Below are positions 33,432 to 44,589 of a DNA stretch of 64,000 bases, piece by piece. The translations under genes were made by a program, and so were the position numbers. The stretch's first letter is position 1. Each line of letters opens with the position of its first letter. The stretch is from Pseudocercospora fijiensis CIRAD86 (taxonomy: Eukaryota; Ascomycota; Dothideomycetes; Mycosphaerellales; Mycosphaerellaceae). The notes under the pieces are model-generated. The model was not told the DNA's origin. It worked only from the letters and a program-made list of their open reading frames with translations, and searched no databases. The DNA is taken from the NCBI RefSeq assembly GCF_000340215.1, contig NW_006921540.1, positions 3,161,486 to 3,225,485 on the forward strand, in the 5' to 3' direction.

Positions 33432-34619
33432 TCTAAAGCAGTTACTAATGCTATAGTATAAAGAGCTTCGGAAGTACTTAAAGAGCCTAGACTTCATTCT
33501 AATAATATCCGACGTCTGTGTATTTAAGCACGTTATTAGCGGCTCGATTATTGTTATCTACGTCGATAATATAATTATTATCGCCTATAGCCTATTAGTA
33601 CTAGAAGCTGTTACTTAGTTACTAAAGAAGCGCTTTAATATGCGAGAACTAGGCGACCTTTACTACTATCTCGGCATACGCATTATCCGCGACTGTAATA
33701 AGCGCACTATCTACGTCGTTTAGGACGCCTACTTAAATAGGCTCTACGAGAAGTATAGTATACGTAGCCGTATCGGTCTAGCTACTCTAATAGCGCCTCG
33801 TTACGTTAAGATATCTATTTAACGCGCACCTAAAGGCTATATAGCTAGTACCGCCTTTAAGACTTAATATTAGGAGGGTGTTAGTAAAGCCCTCTAGCTA
33901 GTAATAATTACTTAGCTAGATGCTTGCTATACTGCTAGCCTATTATTACGATTTATTTCTAACCCGACCGAGGAGTATTATACCGCGCTTCTTTAGCTAA
34001 TTAAGTACCTAGTTAGTACCCTTAGCCGTAGTATGCGCTTCTAAGGTAACCTAAACGAAGACGACCTTAAGTTCGCTAGTTACTATAACGCCTTATAGGC
34101 TAATAATCTAGTTACTTGTCGCTCTATAGGCGGCTTCTACTTTACTATTATAGGCGGACCTCTATTATATAAGTCCGGCCGCTAGACGCTCGTTATACTG
34201 TCGTTAACTAAGGCTAAGTATATTTAGCTTACTATAGGGGCTAAGAAAGCAGTTGCCTTAGCTCGCTCCTTAAGGGAAATTAGTTATAAGAGCTATATTC
34301 TTCTAGTTACGCTCTACGAGGACAATTAGTCCGCTATCGCTATTACTAAGTCTACTATTAATAGCCGTACAAAGCATATAGATGCTTATATCTACTATAT
34401 TCGAGAGAAGATTGCTAATAGTACTATTGTCGTCTAATAGGTTAGTATATATAATTAGATAGCCGATAGCTTTACTAAGCCGCTTAATAAGAATATGTGC
34501 TCCTAGGCGGCTAGCGCGTGCCTAGAGGAGTGCGAGCGAAGCTTTCGCCTTATATATACTAAGCTAATTCGGTTCTTTAGACCTCGAAGCTAGACCTTAA
34601 AGCTATTACTATTATTATA

Positions 34620-35104
34620 CGATTTAGTTCTATTAGAATAGTTTCTTAGGAATAAGTATTTTTATATTTTTATATTACTATTTTTCTTTTCTAGTATTTT
34701 AGATACTACTTTATTATTTTTAACTTTATATATATTACTTACTTTTATTCTAGTTTTCTCTAATTTTTTATATCTATTACTACTTTTTGTATTATTAAAA
34801 AAACTATTTTTGATTTTTTTCTTTAATGTTTTACAGTTTTTCTATTTAGTATCTTACTTGTTTTACTTACCTATTTTATATTTTTCGGTAATTTTATAAA
34901 TTTAAATCGTATGTTTTCTATAATTAAAATTAATTTTTCTATAGATTCTTTTATTAAAAGTTGTTTTATAAATTCTTTTATTAATGTTTTAGTTAATTTT
35001 CTTATTAATTTTCTTATTAATTGTTTGTATATTTTACTATATATTTTACTATATATTTTACTATATATTTGAAGTATTAGAAGGAAGGCAAAAGGCTTTA
35101 CTAG
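34620..35104. repeat. Very AT-rich block inside the copia 3' region
   Basis: About 480 bases of A/T (visibly above 80%), containing a 12-bp tandem repeat TATATTTTACTA (35028-35071, 3.6 copies) and a shorter TTAATTTTCTTA pair. It lies between the end of the copia coding region and the 3' LTR and may be a further insertion. Confidence 0.6.
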
Positions 35105-35181
35105 CGGTTGTTCGGGAAGTCGGCGGTTGTTCGGGAAGTCGGCGCTTGTTCGGGAAGTCGGCGCTTGTTCGGAGATACCGG
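35105..35181. repeat. 19-bp tandem repeat
   Basis: Three units CGGTTGTTCGGGAAGTCGG (the third with G-to-C at position 3) at 35105, 35124 and 35143, and a diverged fourth at 35162. It is GC-rich, directly after the AT-rich block, and retains CG and TG words. Confidence 0.85.
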
Positions 35182-35312
35182 CGCTAGCTCCGAAAGTCTC
35201 TACTTATAGAAATTGACCAATCAGGTATGCAGGATTCTGAAATCCGGGGTCGGCTTGGCGTTACGTATAGCTGAGTGCGCATTCTAGCAACTGGATTGGT
35301 ACCTACGTTGCT

Positions 35313-35328
35313 ATTGTAAGGCGAGCTT
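35313..35328. other. Perfect short hairpin
   Basis: GCGAGC-TTC-GCTCGC forms a 6-bp stem. It sits in a stretch (35180-35340) that keeps CA/TG words and so looks less RIPed than its surroundings. Function unknown. Confidence 0.4.
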
Positions 35329-35577
35329 CGCTCGCAATTAAGTACGGCCGCTTTATTAAATAACTAAATCTAGTAGATTGCAAGGCCGCTATTAAGAGCG
35401 CTGCAAAGCTAGCTACTAAGTACTAAGAAGAAAGGGCCTTTGTTTGCTTTGTCTATATAACCTAAGAGTAGTCTAGTTTGTTTACCTATTTCTACTTACC
35501 TAATACCCCTTGTTTGCTTTGCTAATAGAATAGCTATTGTGTTGTTTGTTTTATTCTATAGCGATATGCACGTGCTA

Positions 35578-35584
35578 AGGGGGT
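35578..35584 (+). promoter_or_regulatory. Polypurine tract of copia element
   Basis: AAGGGGG stands immediately before the 3' LTR, the expected place for the plus-strand primer. Confidence 0.55.
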
Positions 35585-35585
35585 A

Positions 35586-35711
35586 ACTTGGAGTGTATAC
35601 CTAGGTATCAGGGTCTATTACGTGCCTAATGCCTAAGGCTGCAACTGCTGCACTCTATCTTCGGACTTCTATATAGATTAGTCCTTCTTCCAATACATCA
35701 GTTACATCAAG
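35586..35711 (+). repeat. 3' LTR of copia element
   Basis: About 120 bp, direct repeat of 24490-24614. It keeps more CA/TG words than the 5' copy and ends about 105 bases before the stop codon of the FAD monooxygenase gene. Confidence 0.85.
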
Positions 35712-35816
35712 TAACATCGTCTTTGGTGCGCGACTCGAGCTTCTAGAATTACCTCGACAATCTAGTTTCCCCAACACCAAAATTTGCTTCATCCATTTCT
35801 ATCTGTATTCTGGTCT

Positions 35817-37165
35817 CTAAAGTCTCGCTTGAACACCACTACCCTCCATCTCTTCCACAACTCTTTCAAAACTCGCCTCAACATCATGCTCATGAATCCA
35901 AAACGGATCCATCCGATTCCTCATCCTAGTCTTCAGCTCTTCATCACTCTCATCCCGCCCAAGTCTCTCCACAGCTTTCCGATTATTCGCATACACAGTC
36001 GCCAACACGCGATCCGCATGCGGCTTTCTCGTCCTCTCATAAATTTTCAAAGCCGTCGTAATCTCCTTTCTCGACGGCTTCTCTGTACTGGTAGGAGGGT
36101 AAACGTGAAAAACCGCCCGCGAAAAAGCCCAAGCATCATCCAACGCCAAAGATCCTCCTGCAGCAAAAGCCCCTCCGTGCGCGTGAGCTGCGTCACCAGC
36201 GTATGTCACATTGCTGCAATTTCCGTGAAGCCAGGTATCGAGCGCAGGAGCGAAAGTGTTGGGATACATTCTCGTATACGGCGAAGCGTCGATCATTTGT
36301 CTGATGGTCGGATGCCAGTCTTGATAAAAGTCTTTGAGGACTTTCAAGTCGCCTTCAGAGTTCCATGTCGATGTTTTGTACAGAGCGTCGGGCGCGTCAG
36401 GATCGCTGTAGTTTCCGCCCACGATGGTGAAGAGATTCTTGCCGAGTTTCGAGGAGAAAAATGTCCGATTCTGACTCCACCAGAAACAGGCGCCGTCGAG
36501 GACTCCGGGAATGTGGGAGACGAGGTCGGCGGAGAAGATGGATCGGAAGGCTACCCAGCCTGTCCATTTTGGTTGAGATTTTGGGACGAAGGACTGTCGG
36601 ACTGCCGAGTGGATGCCGTCTGCGCCCAGGACGATGTCTGCGGAAGTTGTGGAACCGTTTGCGAAGGAGATGAGGACTTCTCCTGTCCCCTGGACTTCAG
36701 CGAGAGCTACAAATTTTCTATTGAGATGGATTCTTTCTGGATCAACATGCGCTGCCAAAGCTTGTTGCAAATGTGCTCGATAGAATCTACTCGTGCGATG
36801 TCGATAGGCAATGTCGCCATGATGTTCGTCCACCGATATTACTTCATTTGTCTTCCAATGCCTGCAGAGGATTTAGTCGAAAGCTAGCACAATACGATTA
36901 TAGTGACTAACCGATATACCATGGGAAAGCCAGACTCGTTTCGAAATGCAAGTTCATCGGAAAGTGCTTCACGGACACCTAGCCTTTCTAAAGTCTTCAT
37001 GCCATTTGGTCCCAAGGCTATACTGGCACCTATCTCCCGGAGTTCGGAAGCTCTTTCGTAGAGTTGTACATCGATGCCTTTATGTTTTTGGAGTGCGATT
37101 GTAGTTGCAAGACCAGCAATGCCTGCACCGATGATTGCGATCCTAAGCTTTTCTGAGTCGGTCAT
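35817..37165 (-). CDS. FAD-dependent monooxygenase (salicylate hydroxylase-like)
   Basis: Two exons (37165-36912, 36861-35817) with a 50-nt intron; 432 residues. The splice gives MVYRHWKTNEVISVDEHHG, as in the family. Group A flavoprotein hydroxylase motifs are all present: GxGxxG (IIGAGIAGLATTIAL, residues 11-25) with YERA at the end of the Rossmann unit, the DG motif ADIVLGADGIHSAVR at about 165, and the GD motif YAGDAAHAHGG at about 305. These enzymes hydroxylate aromatic compounds with NAD(P)H and oxygen; fungal members act on salicylate or in secondary metabolism. The substrate cannot be set, and no cluster genes are adjacent. All key residues are intact although the copia LTR lies just past its stop codon. 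Confidence 0.9.
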
Positions 37166-37885
37166 TTGAAATTTTTTTGTCTTTCCCAGATCTTGGAAAT
37201 GATGTTTAAGCCCTGAAGTTGGTGTTTAGAAGCAGGTGCAGAGTTCATTTCGTTGAGATGTACAGAGAGCTTGTTAGAGCTCTGAATGCTTGCATGACGG
37301 CAGAATCTCGGCATGCAGCGCTGGGTGCCCATAGTGGTGACAAAACAGGTACCAAGCACGCAATGTGGTCAACTTTCATCCTTTGCTCGCACAAGATTTT
37401 CCGAACGATCCCAGACGGGAAGACAACCAATTGTAGGGCATGGCTATCATCTGCAGGTTACATCCCGCCAATTATATCATGCATCTTGCTTCCATCACTG
37501 TCCCTTTAATAGGTCTTTATCATGTTGGGTACGGACTTCGCAATATCTTAAGCCCATAGCCCTTCTAACCAGAAAATAAACCAAGATATACTGTCACATG
37601 TGCGGTGATCTCGGGTATCGCGTATGTATTCCCAATGTTTCTCGTGCTGTGCCTTCGTTGGTGCCTGAAACGAGAGAATGAGCGAAGGGATGTATTGCAG
37701 GCCCAAGGGCTCGTAGACGACGAAGTGGAGTCGTCTCACATGATTCGTCAAGTGTTTTCTCGGAAGAGCTGGTCGATGCGCGACAGTCGGATCTCTCAAA
37801 CGAAGAAGACCTGGCTTTCCGGTATGTACTTCAGCGTATCGCGCCAGTGTAGAGCTTAAACAGATTCCAGTATTTGGTGGTCCTC
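37166..37885. promoter_or_regulatory. Intergenic, upstream of monooxygenase
   Basis: 720 bases between two minus-strand genes; contains the monooxygenase promoter. Short open frames only; no gene called. Confidence 0.4.
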
Positions 37886-38881
37886 CTATTTCGCCATGCC
37901 ACCTGAGGCACCAGCAATTCCACCATCCTTCAGGAACTTGGTTATGCTTTCCTTACAAGAGCGCTCGTTGTAGCTCTCTTCCCACACCTGGTACAAGCTG
38001 ACGAGTTCTTGCGTCGCATGCACAATGGCGTGCATGTCGATGCTACTCTCAGCAAGCCAGTCAACAAGCTTGGACAGCTTAGGCCCTGCCTGCTTCAAGC
38101 CGCTAAAGCCCCCGAGGATTGCATCACGCGCTGCGCTGCTGGACGTGGAAGGCGAGAAGCTCGGCGGAGCACCAGATATAGGGGACATCAAGGGAGGCGA
38201 AGGGTGAGCTGGCAGGGGCTGAGTCGAATGGGCTTGCAAGCCAGCCGGCTGTCCACTTGGTCTCAGCACGACTGCCAGGAAGATCGCCACAACGGCCAGC
38301 ACATGCGGTGCGTAGAGGAAGGCTAGATCGGTATTGTAGCTATCATTAATTATAGAGTGAGCGAGCTGCGTCTCTTCCGTGCTGAGCCCGAATTGAGGCG
38401 CCAGGTCATTCAATGTCCGGTAAGGATGATGGCAGATCAGGCGAGAAGACAGGGTGGAGATGAGAGCAAACTCGCATTCGCCGATCTTGCTACTCTCTGA
38501 GACGCCTAGCTCAGGCCACTGCCGGGCAGCTTCGCCAAGCATCAGACGGATGTGCTGCGGACACTCTTCCATTTTGCAAGCAAGATACACTGCGGTCGCC
38601 ATGATGAGATATGGGTTTGTCTTTCTGAGCTCCACGCGGAGGTAGAATCGTTTCACGTATATCTGTGCGGTGGCGAGGGCTTGCTGGCGCACATTCATTC
38701 TTCGGGCAAGCTTCGTGAGCTGTTGCTGGAAGTAGATGCTCATGAGTCTTCGGTCTGGTACGGGATACTTTGCATGCAATGGTTGATTCGCCTTCTGCAG
38801 CTCGCTTCGGACCTCAGCCAATTCGGCTTTGCTGAATGTCCAGAACTTTGCCTGTGTCGAGTCCCAGTAGTTTGCTGCCAT
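37886..38881 (-). CDS. SSN8: Cyclin C, Mediator kinase-module subunit SSN8
   Basis: 331 residues, single exon. ATG 38881 (MAANYWDSTQAKFWTF) is the family start; the frame runs a little further upstream but without ATG. Cyclin C pairs with CDK8 (SSN3) in the Mediator kinase module and represses or activates RNA polymerase II transcription. The sequence shows the N-terminal helix YWDSTQ, the cyclin box RRMNVRQQALATAQIYVKRF (about residues 57-76) and TNPYLIMATAVYLACKMEE, and the second fold HHPYRTLNDLAP with the helix that follows. A Pro/Ser-rich insertion (about 215-245) sits before the last helices, which is common in filamentous fungal SSN8. The gene is divergent from the HET-C homologue. Confidence 0.93.
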   Translation of the reverse strand: MAANYWDSTQAKFWTFSKAELAEVRSELQKANQPLHAKYPVPDRRLMSIYFQQQLTKLARRMNVRQQALATAQIYVKRFYLRVELRKTNPYLIMATAVYLACKMEECPQHIRLMLGEAARQWPELGVSESSKIGECEFALISTLSSRLICHHPYRTLNDLAPQFGLSTEETQLAHSIINDSYNTDLAFLYAPHVLAVVAIFLAVVLRPSGQPAGLQAHSTQPLPAHPSPPLMSPISGAPPSFSPSTSSSAARDAILGGFSGLKQAGPKLSKLVDWLAESSIDMHAIVHATQELVSLYQVWEESYNERSCKESITKFLKDGGIAGASGGMAK

Positions 38882-39593
38882 GGTAAAGGATGTATTGGAC
38901 GAAGTGACTGTCAAGGTCAAAGCACAATGTCGACGTTGACGTGTCGTCTAACCGCACCGTTCCTGTTTGCCTGCTCGCGATCCCGATCCCGTGACGAGCA
39001 AGATCTGACACAACATGGCGTGTCTTACTAGGTGGCCGGTGTCCGTGATAGACTTAGAATGCCTCTGCCTCTATAGGTACAGGGCTCAGCCGCAGCCTGA
39101 CCTCGATGAGTATCAAATGCAGGTTGCGTTGATAGGAAACGATACATCCATGCTGCTGCTGACTCAGTGCTGAGAGGTGGCTAGAGTTTGCGCTTGTTAT
39201 GTAAGCAGCTCTTGGCATGGCATAACAGAGTTTGGAGGCGTTGCGTGCTTCTTGCATGCTCCCAGTGCCTGTCAACGACCATCAACTTGGCGCAGGAGCA
39301 ACAGATCGATATCTGTGCTACTCTTCACCACCTCTTGGAAACATTCCCCCATTTGTTCGTGGCCTCAGCACAGCTTGCCAGTGAAACAGACCTTCGCCCT
39401 GGGGATCATACGTAAGGCGGTCCACAGGACGCTGCTCAGCCACCCCGACTCAGCTGCACTCTTCATGTTTGCATGAGACACATAAGACAGCCATAGCAGT
39501 GCCGAGGGAACGAACGCATTCTAAAGCATTTCGAATCTTTGAAACTGCGCACAAAAGCTCATCGACCACTCAGATCGAGAGGAGCCATCCATC
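38882..39593. promoter_or_regulatory. Divergent promoter of SSN8 and the HET-C homologue
   Basis: 712 bases between the two start codons, on opposite strands. Nothing beyond short frames is seen; no consensus site could be identified with confidence. Confidence 0.5.
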
Positions 39594-41908
39594 ATGGCAG
39601 ACCGAACAACCCACTTCCTGCTCGCTCTGCTGGTCGTTCTGTTTCTGGCATCCCCAGCAGCGGCATTTGGTGCTGGCAATATTGCTTCCATCTCCAAGAT
39701 TGAAGGACACAATTGGCGCCATGGAGACATTGAGGATCTCCTCACGACCGTTGCATTCATCAAGGGAAAGAAATGGACATCTATGATGGTTAAGCGGACT
39801 TATTTCGGAAACTGGCTTCGCGAGTGAGTGTCACTCAGAACATGCATCGTATCGGGAATATTTGCTGACCTTGTATTTCTCACTCCTTGTAGCTACAGCC
39901 AGGCTGTCGATGTTGGAACCTTGAAAGGAGTCCCAGCTGACACCATTCGCGTTCTGGTCTGGATTCTGGCTTTCATGAGCTTTGGATATGCCGTATGCAA
40001 TTCATCATCACTCCCGTGTGAGACACTGCTAATGCTTGCTATCAGACCGAAGAATTCGAGGTCACTTCAGAAAGACTCGGCGTGTATCGCCCGGAGGAGC
40101 ATATTGACAATCCCAAGGATTACGCCGACAATCAAGATGCTAGACAATTTGATGCTCGGTTGCGCGGGCCAGTCAGTCCTGTTGAGCTACAGATTGATCC
40201 GCATACTGGAATGAAGAATTACATCGCGAACGAGAATCTTGGCATCGCAACATCTCTTGGCTATGTCAAGTGGTCCTTTGCGCGCAGCATCCACTTTGGT
40301 CGCTTATACTGTCATGGCTCACAAAAAGGCCGCGACGAAGATCTCTGCGAAGCTTTACGTTGTCTCGGCCAAGGTTTGCATTGCATGGAAGACTTCGGAG
40401 CTCACACGAACTACACCGAGCTCGCTTTGCGCGAAATTGGCTTTCACAATGTCTTCCCGCATGTGGGTGCTCAAGCGCAGATCAACCTCAACGGCAAGCA
40501 AGTCTTCCCCTTGGTGACTGGCACCTTTGGCGGTGTGGACTTCCTGCACAGTGTCCTGGGTGAAGCCACAGATCACGTAACTCAGACTGAAGTTGACGAC
40601 GCCGAAGTCGCGCAACTGAACGCTGCACTTTCCCAGGCAGAGGCAAACAAGAACCGCAGCGCTGGTGGAGATCCGGCTCAGGAGGCATCATTCTTCACTG
40701 ACGCTCTTGCTAAGATACCTGGTACTGGCGATCTCGTACGCGAAGCTATCCAGCTCCAATCTGCCTCCGATGCTCAAGCTAGGGAGAACGAACAGAACAG
40801 TGGTGGCTATGCTGGTAGCTCTCGGGGTGTGGACGACTCGTATGGTGGCTATGACAACTACGGCGCAGCTCGTGCGGATCCAGCTCCGGGTCAGCAGCAG
40901 CAAGGTGGCGGTCTCAGCTTTCCAGCCCCTCCCAAAGTCGATGCAGCGGCAGCAATGGCGAAGATCTATCCGATTCTGGTCTTCCGTGACAAGGTCGTTC
41001 GCCAAATCTCGGCGATCGTCTCCAAGATCCCGGGTCTGGAGAAAGCGATTGAGACCATTACTGAGAAGGTCACTCTTTTTGTGATGGGACTGCTCGCCCC
41101 CTTCATCAAGCCCATCATTGCTTCGGCTTCGAACGCTCTCAAGCAAGGCTCTGGAACTGTCATCAGCAGTTCTGCGAACCAACAGTATCTGGTCTGGACC
41201 GATCCGACCAGCACCGACCCTACTCACTCTATGCTCAGCAAAGACCATTTCTCTAATATTCTCAATCAGCCCGCTGGGGAGATTGCAGGCGAGATTCTTC
41301 AATACGTCGCTCCAAGAGTCATCTATGGTTGGGAGCATCCCGAGGTGCCGGAGCGAGAAATCTTAGACGACATCTCCCGCGTCTTCCACCACCCAGCGGC
41401 ACGTAATGAACAAATTGAGATCCAACGCAAGATGTTCGATGTCGTGCAACGATGGGTCAACAAGCGCCCGGACCGTGGGCAGGAGTTGAACAACATCTTG
41501 TCTTCGGAGAGTGTCAAAGCTGGCCACAACCACCAAGTCCAGAATGTGCAGCAGTCATTCGCAGGCGTGCAGCAGCTCGCCTCCTCACATGGTCTTAATG
41601 TTCCAGGAATTGGACCAGGAGCTGGCAGCCACTCTGCGACACGAGGCGGTGTCTTCGACATGCTTGCCCAGCAACGCTCTCAAAGCAACTTACAAGCCGA
41701 TCCTTCGCAGTATTCCCATGGCCCACCACCAGCATCGTACGACCAAAGTAGTGCCTCCTATCCTACTGCATATCAACAAGGCTACGAGCAACCATGGCAA
41801 CCGCAACATCAGCAGCAAGGCTACGAACAAGGTTATGGCGGAGGCTATCAACAGCGGGGTGGTGGATATCCGCAAGGAGGCTACGGTGGAGGATATAACC
41901 AGTATTAG
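39594..41908 (+). CDS. het-C: HET-C homologue (heterokaryon incompatibility protein family)
   Basis: Three exons (39594-39823, 39893-39992, 40046-41908), 730 residues. Introns of 69 and 53 nt have GTGAGT/GTATGC donors. In Neurospora HET-C allele differences cause vegetative incompatibility between strains; its basal role is unclear. The N-terminus has a signal peptide (MADRTTHFLLALLVVLFLASPAAAFG) followed by the conserved ISKIEGHNWRHGDIEDLL, WTSMMVKRTYFGNWLRDYSQ, then LGVYRPEEHIDNPKDYADN, HTGMKNYIANEN and LCEALRCLGQGLHCMEDFG. The C-terminal 90 residues are Gln/Tyr/Gly-rich, ending in repeated GYEQ/GGGY units, as in other fungal HET-C proteins. The family is present across filamentous ascomycetes even where it has no incompatibility role, so that role is not proven here. 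Confidence 0.93.
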
Positions 41909-42374
41909 ATGGTCATGATTGATGAGGAGTGATCGGAATAGATACCAGATGAATACTCCCATGTGTTTGTCTTGGCGGCAATGTAGCCTCCACAACGTGG
42001 GGCTCAAAAAACCTGAGTAAGCAAACGGTGGTGCATCTCTTGGCATCGGATGTCGGTTCCTGGACACCCAATCACACGTCACTGTCACTGTGCCTTTTGC
42101 TTTGCAAAGAGAACGGAGCTGTCCAGCGTCCACTCCCATACCGTACAATAGTCGCACGTGAAAGCTACGTTGCCAGAAGCTCGCCCAATCTCCACTCATA
42201 CAACTCTTCCGGAGCACCGTCTGCTCCCGATATCTGCCATACCTACGACCGAGCTACTGGACGGATTCGGAGCTCCTAGCACCGTGACAGCGACTTCTGA
42301 AGCTTTCACCGCACGCGACATCGGTCGACACAACACTGTACGATGCCAAGCAGATAGTATTTGCGAGCGCGGCT
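41909..42374. promoter_or_regulatory. Intergenic, upstream of carrier gene
   Basis: About 465 bases. Reading frames on the plus strand do not join the carrier in phase because of a TGA at about 42284, so the start is placed at ATG 42375. Confidence 0.45.
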
Positions 42375-44589
42375 ATGGATGGCGAGTCACAGGCGCAACG
42401 GGAGGCGCGCCTGCGCTCGCTATGGGCAAAGCTCGACACAAAGCGCAAGGGGACTCTGGACTATGAAGCTCTAAAGAGAGGTTTGGTTCTGATGAACCAC
42501 CGTGAGTGGCCATACCGCAGGAAGCGCAGAACCGCAGTCACTCTGTGCTAACATGCCGCTCCAGCACTCAAAGACGCCGATGGGCTGATCAAAGATATGC
42601 TCACATCTTGCGATATCGACCACGACGGCAAGATCAGCTACGATGAATTCACTCGTTTCTGCACGCGAACGGAAAAGGAGCTCTGGCGGCTCTTCAAGTC
42701 GATCGATCACGACAACAGTGGCAACCTGGATAAGAGCGAGCTTTCCGCAGCCTTTGAGCGGGCAGGAGTGGCAGTCTCCAATGCGCGGCTGGACCGCTTC
42801 TTTAGCTACATCGACAAGGACCACAATGGGAGAATCGATTTCGGCGAATGGCGCGGTAGGTATCATTCAGAACTTCCAAAGCACTCGGGAATAGCAGAAC
42901 CCCACAGCTTGTACCAAGCTTTGCGCTGAGGACCACTTACTAATTGTCTTCCTGTGAACAGATTTTCTGTTATTTATGCCGGCAAATGCGCCAGGCCTCA
43001 AAGCCGTATTCTCCTACTACCAGTCCACCTCCAAACTCACTTCAGAAGGCGACGTGGTAATCAGCGACGAGGCACTGCAAGGCTTAGGTACGATCATGAC
43101 CTTCCTCAAGACTTCTCTCTTCGGCGCGATCATACAGCTCGTCGAGCCATCGCAAGGGGCCGCCGGTGGCCAGAACACGGCGCCTATCACGATGTGGGAA
43201 GGCAGCGAAGCACGACCGCAGCTCTTCGACACTCCCGATTATGAGGAGGAGATTGGAGACGACCCATATATCCCAATCAAGCCCGCGAGGCGGAAAGAGC
43301 TGGAAGAGGAGGAGATTGCTGCGCTGAAGAAACGACAACCAAAGCTGACGGATTTTGTTCCGGATGTAGGGTATTTTGTTGCTGGAGGTGTGTCGGGAAT
43401 CACATCCAGAACCGCAACCGCACCCCTCGATCGCCTGAAAGTGTATCTGATCGCACAGACGGGCAATGCTGAGGATACAAAACAAGCCGTCAAGAGCGGC
43501 AAGGCTATCAGTGCCGCCCATCATGGCATGAGAACGCTGTGGAATGCGTGCAAAGAGCTATGGGCAGCTGGAGGCATGCGGAGTCTTTTTGCTGGTAACG
43601 GCATCAACGTGGTCAAAGTCATGCCCGAGTCTTCAGTGAAGTTCGGTGCATACGAGGTATGTTGCGCTTCCCCAATCCCTGGCTGGAGGATTGCATGTTG
43701 GTTCTGGTAACGAAGCCGACCGTACTAATGTGGCCGACTCATGGCCTGGGATGCGCTGTGGGTCTTTGATTCTACCCTCTTTACAAGGTAACATTCGCGT
43801 GCGAGCATGTGAATTGCTAGGACAGTGCAACGTCATGAGCTCCACTAGTTTCGGTTCGGCAACGGGCATGCGTTCCAGGGGCATCTCAGTATAGAACGCA
43901 ATATTTGTGCTGACCATGCTGCTTAGGCTGCGAAGCGCGCTATTGCGAAAGTTGAAGGCCACGGAAACCCGAAACAGATCTCATCTTCCTCGACCTTCAT
44001 TGCCGGAGGATGTGCTGGCATGATCGCGCAAGCTGTAGTCTACCCGCTTGACACGCTGAAATTTCAGATGCAATGCGAGACTGTGGCTGGAGGAGAGCAC
44101 GGCAGCAAGCTCATTCTGCATACGGCCAAGAAAATGTGGGCAAGGAACGGCATGGTCGCGTTCTACAGAGGCCTACCAATGGGTCTGGTTGGCATGTTCC
44201 CGTACGCTGCCATCGACCTTAGTGTCTTTGAAACGCTGAAGAAGCGTATGATCGCAAGGAATAGGCGCAACAACCCGAATCTCAAGCACGACGAAGACGC
44301 GTTGCCCGGCAATTTCAGCATGGCGTTGATGGGTGGTTTCAGTGGTGCGATAGGAGCGAGCATTGTTTACCCTCTCAACCTGCTGCGGACGAGACTCCAA
44401 AGTCAGGGCACGGCGAGTCATCCGAGAACATACACCGGTATTGTCGACGTGACGCGACAAACGCTGCAGGGCGAAGGCGTGCGAGGACTTTTCAAAGGCT
44501 TGACGCCGAATCTGCTCAAGGTGGTCCCGGCGGTTTCCATCACTTATGTCGTTTATGAGAACACGAAGAAGGCGCTGCATCTTTCATGA
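42375..44589 (+). CDS. SAL1: Calcium-regulated mitochondrial ATP-Mg/Pi carrier (SAL1/SCaMC type)
   Basis: Four exons (42375-42501, 42565-42855, 42962-43656, 43927-44589), 591 residues. Such carriers exchange ATP-Mg for phosphate across the inner mitochondrial membrane when cytosolic calcium rises. The N-terminal half has EF-hand loops: one degenerate (KLDTKRKGTLDYEAL) and three with good ligands, DIDHDGKISYDEF, DHDNSGNLDKSEL and DKDHNGRIDFGEW. An acidic linker (EEEIGDDPYIPIKPARRKEL) leads to three carrier repeats with the signatures APLDRLKVYL (about 293), YPLDTLKFQM (about 409) and YPLNLLRTRL (about 520). The third intron (270 nt) is unusually long for this window, with GTATGT donor and TTAG acceptor. 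Splice phases agree throughout. Confidence 0.93.

Larger units (their letters stand above)
24490..35712 (+). mobile_element. Ty1/copia LTR retrotransposon, RIP-inactivated, with nested LINE
   Basis: The element is about 6.2 kb once the nested LINE (28406-33414) is subtracted. In order on the plus strand: a terminal repeat; a primer-binding site; gag with a broken zinc knuckle (KCSH...GTYPSDRCYTKY, about 25715-25770); a protease-like DLGTSIYIVN (about 26055); integrase-like segments (about 26460-27250); the first part of the reverse transcriptase (FKAR, then YNETYTAIAKPCTLRALFSL and YDILTTFLNA, about 28135-28400), interrupted; then the second part (YVDNIIIIAYSL, about 33558), RNase H (SLTKAKYI, KHIDAYIYYIREKI) and ADSFTKPLNKNM (about 34470); and the 3' terminal repeat. 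Domain order integrase before reverse transcriptase is diagnostic for copia. TAG/TAA stops replace Trp and Gln throughout, so it is dead. Confidence 0.92.

Noticed and set aside
35817..37165. Idea that the FAD monooxygenase was captured by the copia element
   Set aside because: The LTR ends before the gene's stop codon, and the gene is intact, spliced and unRIPed.
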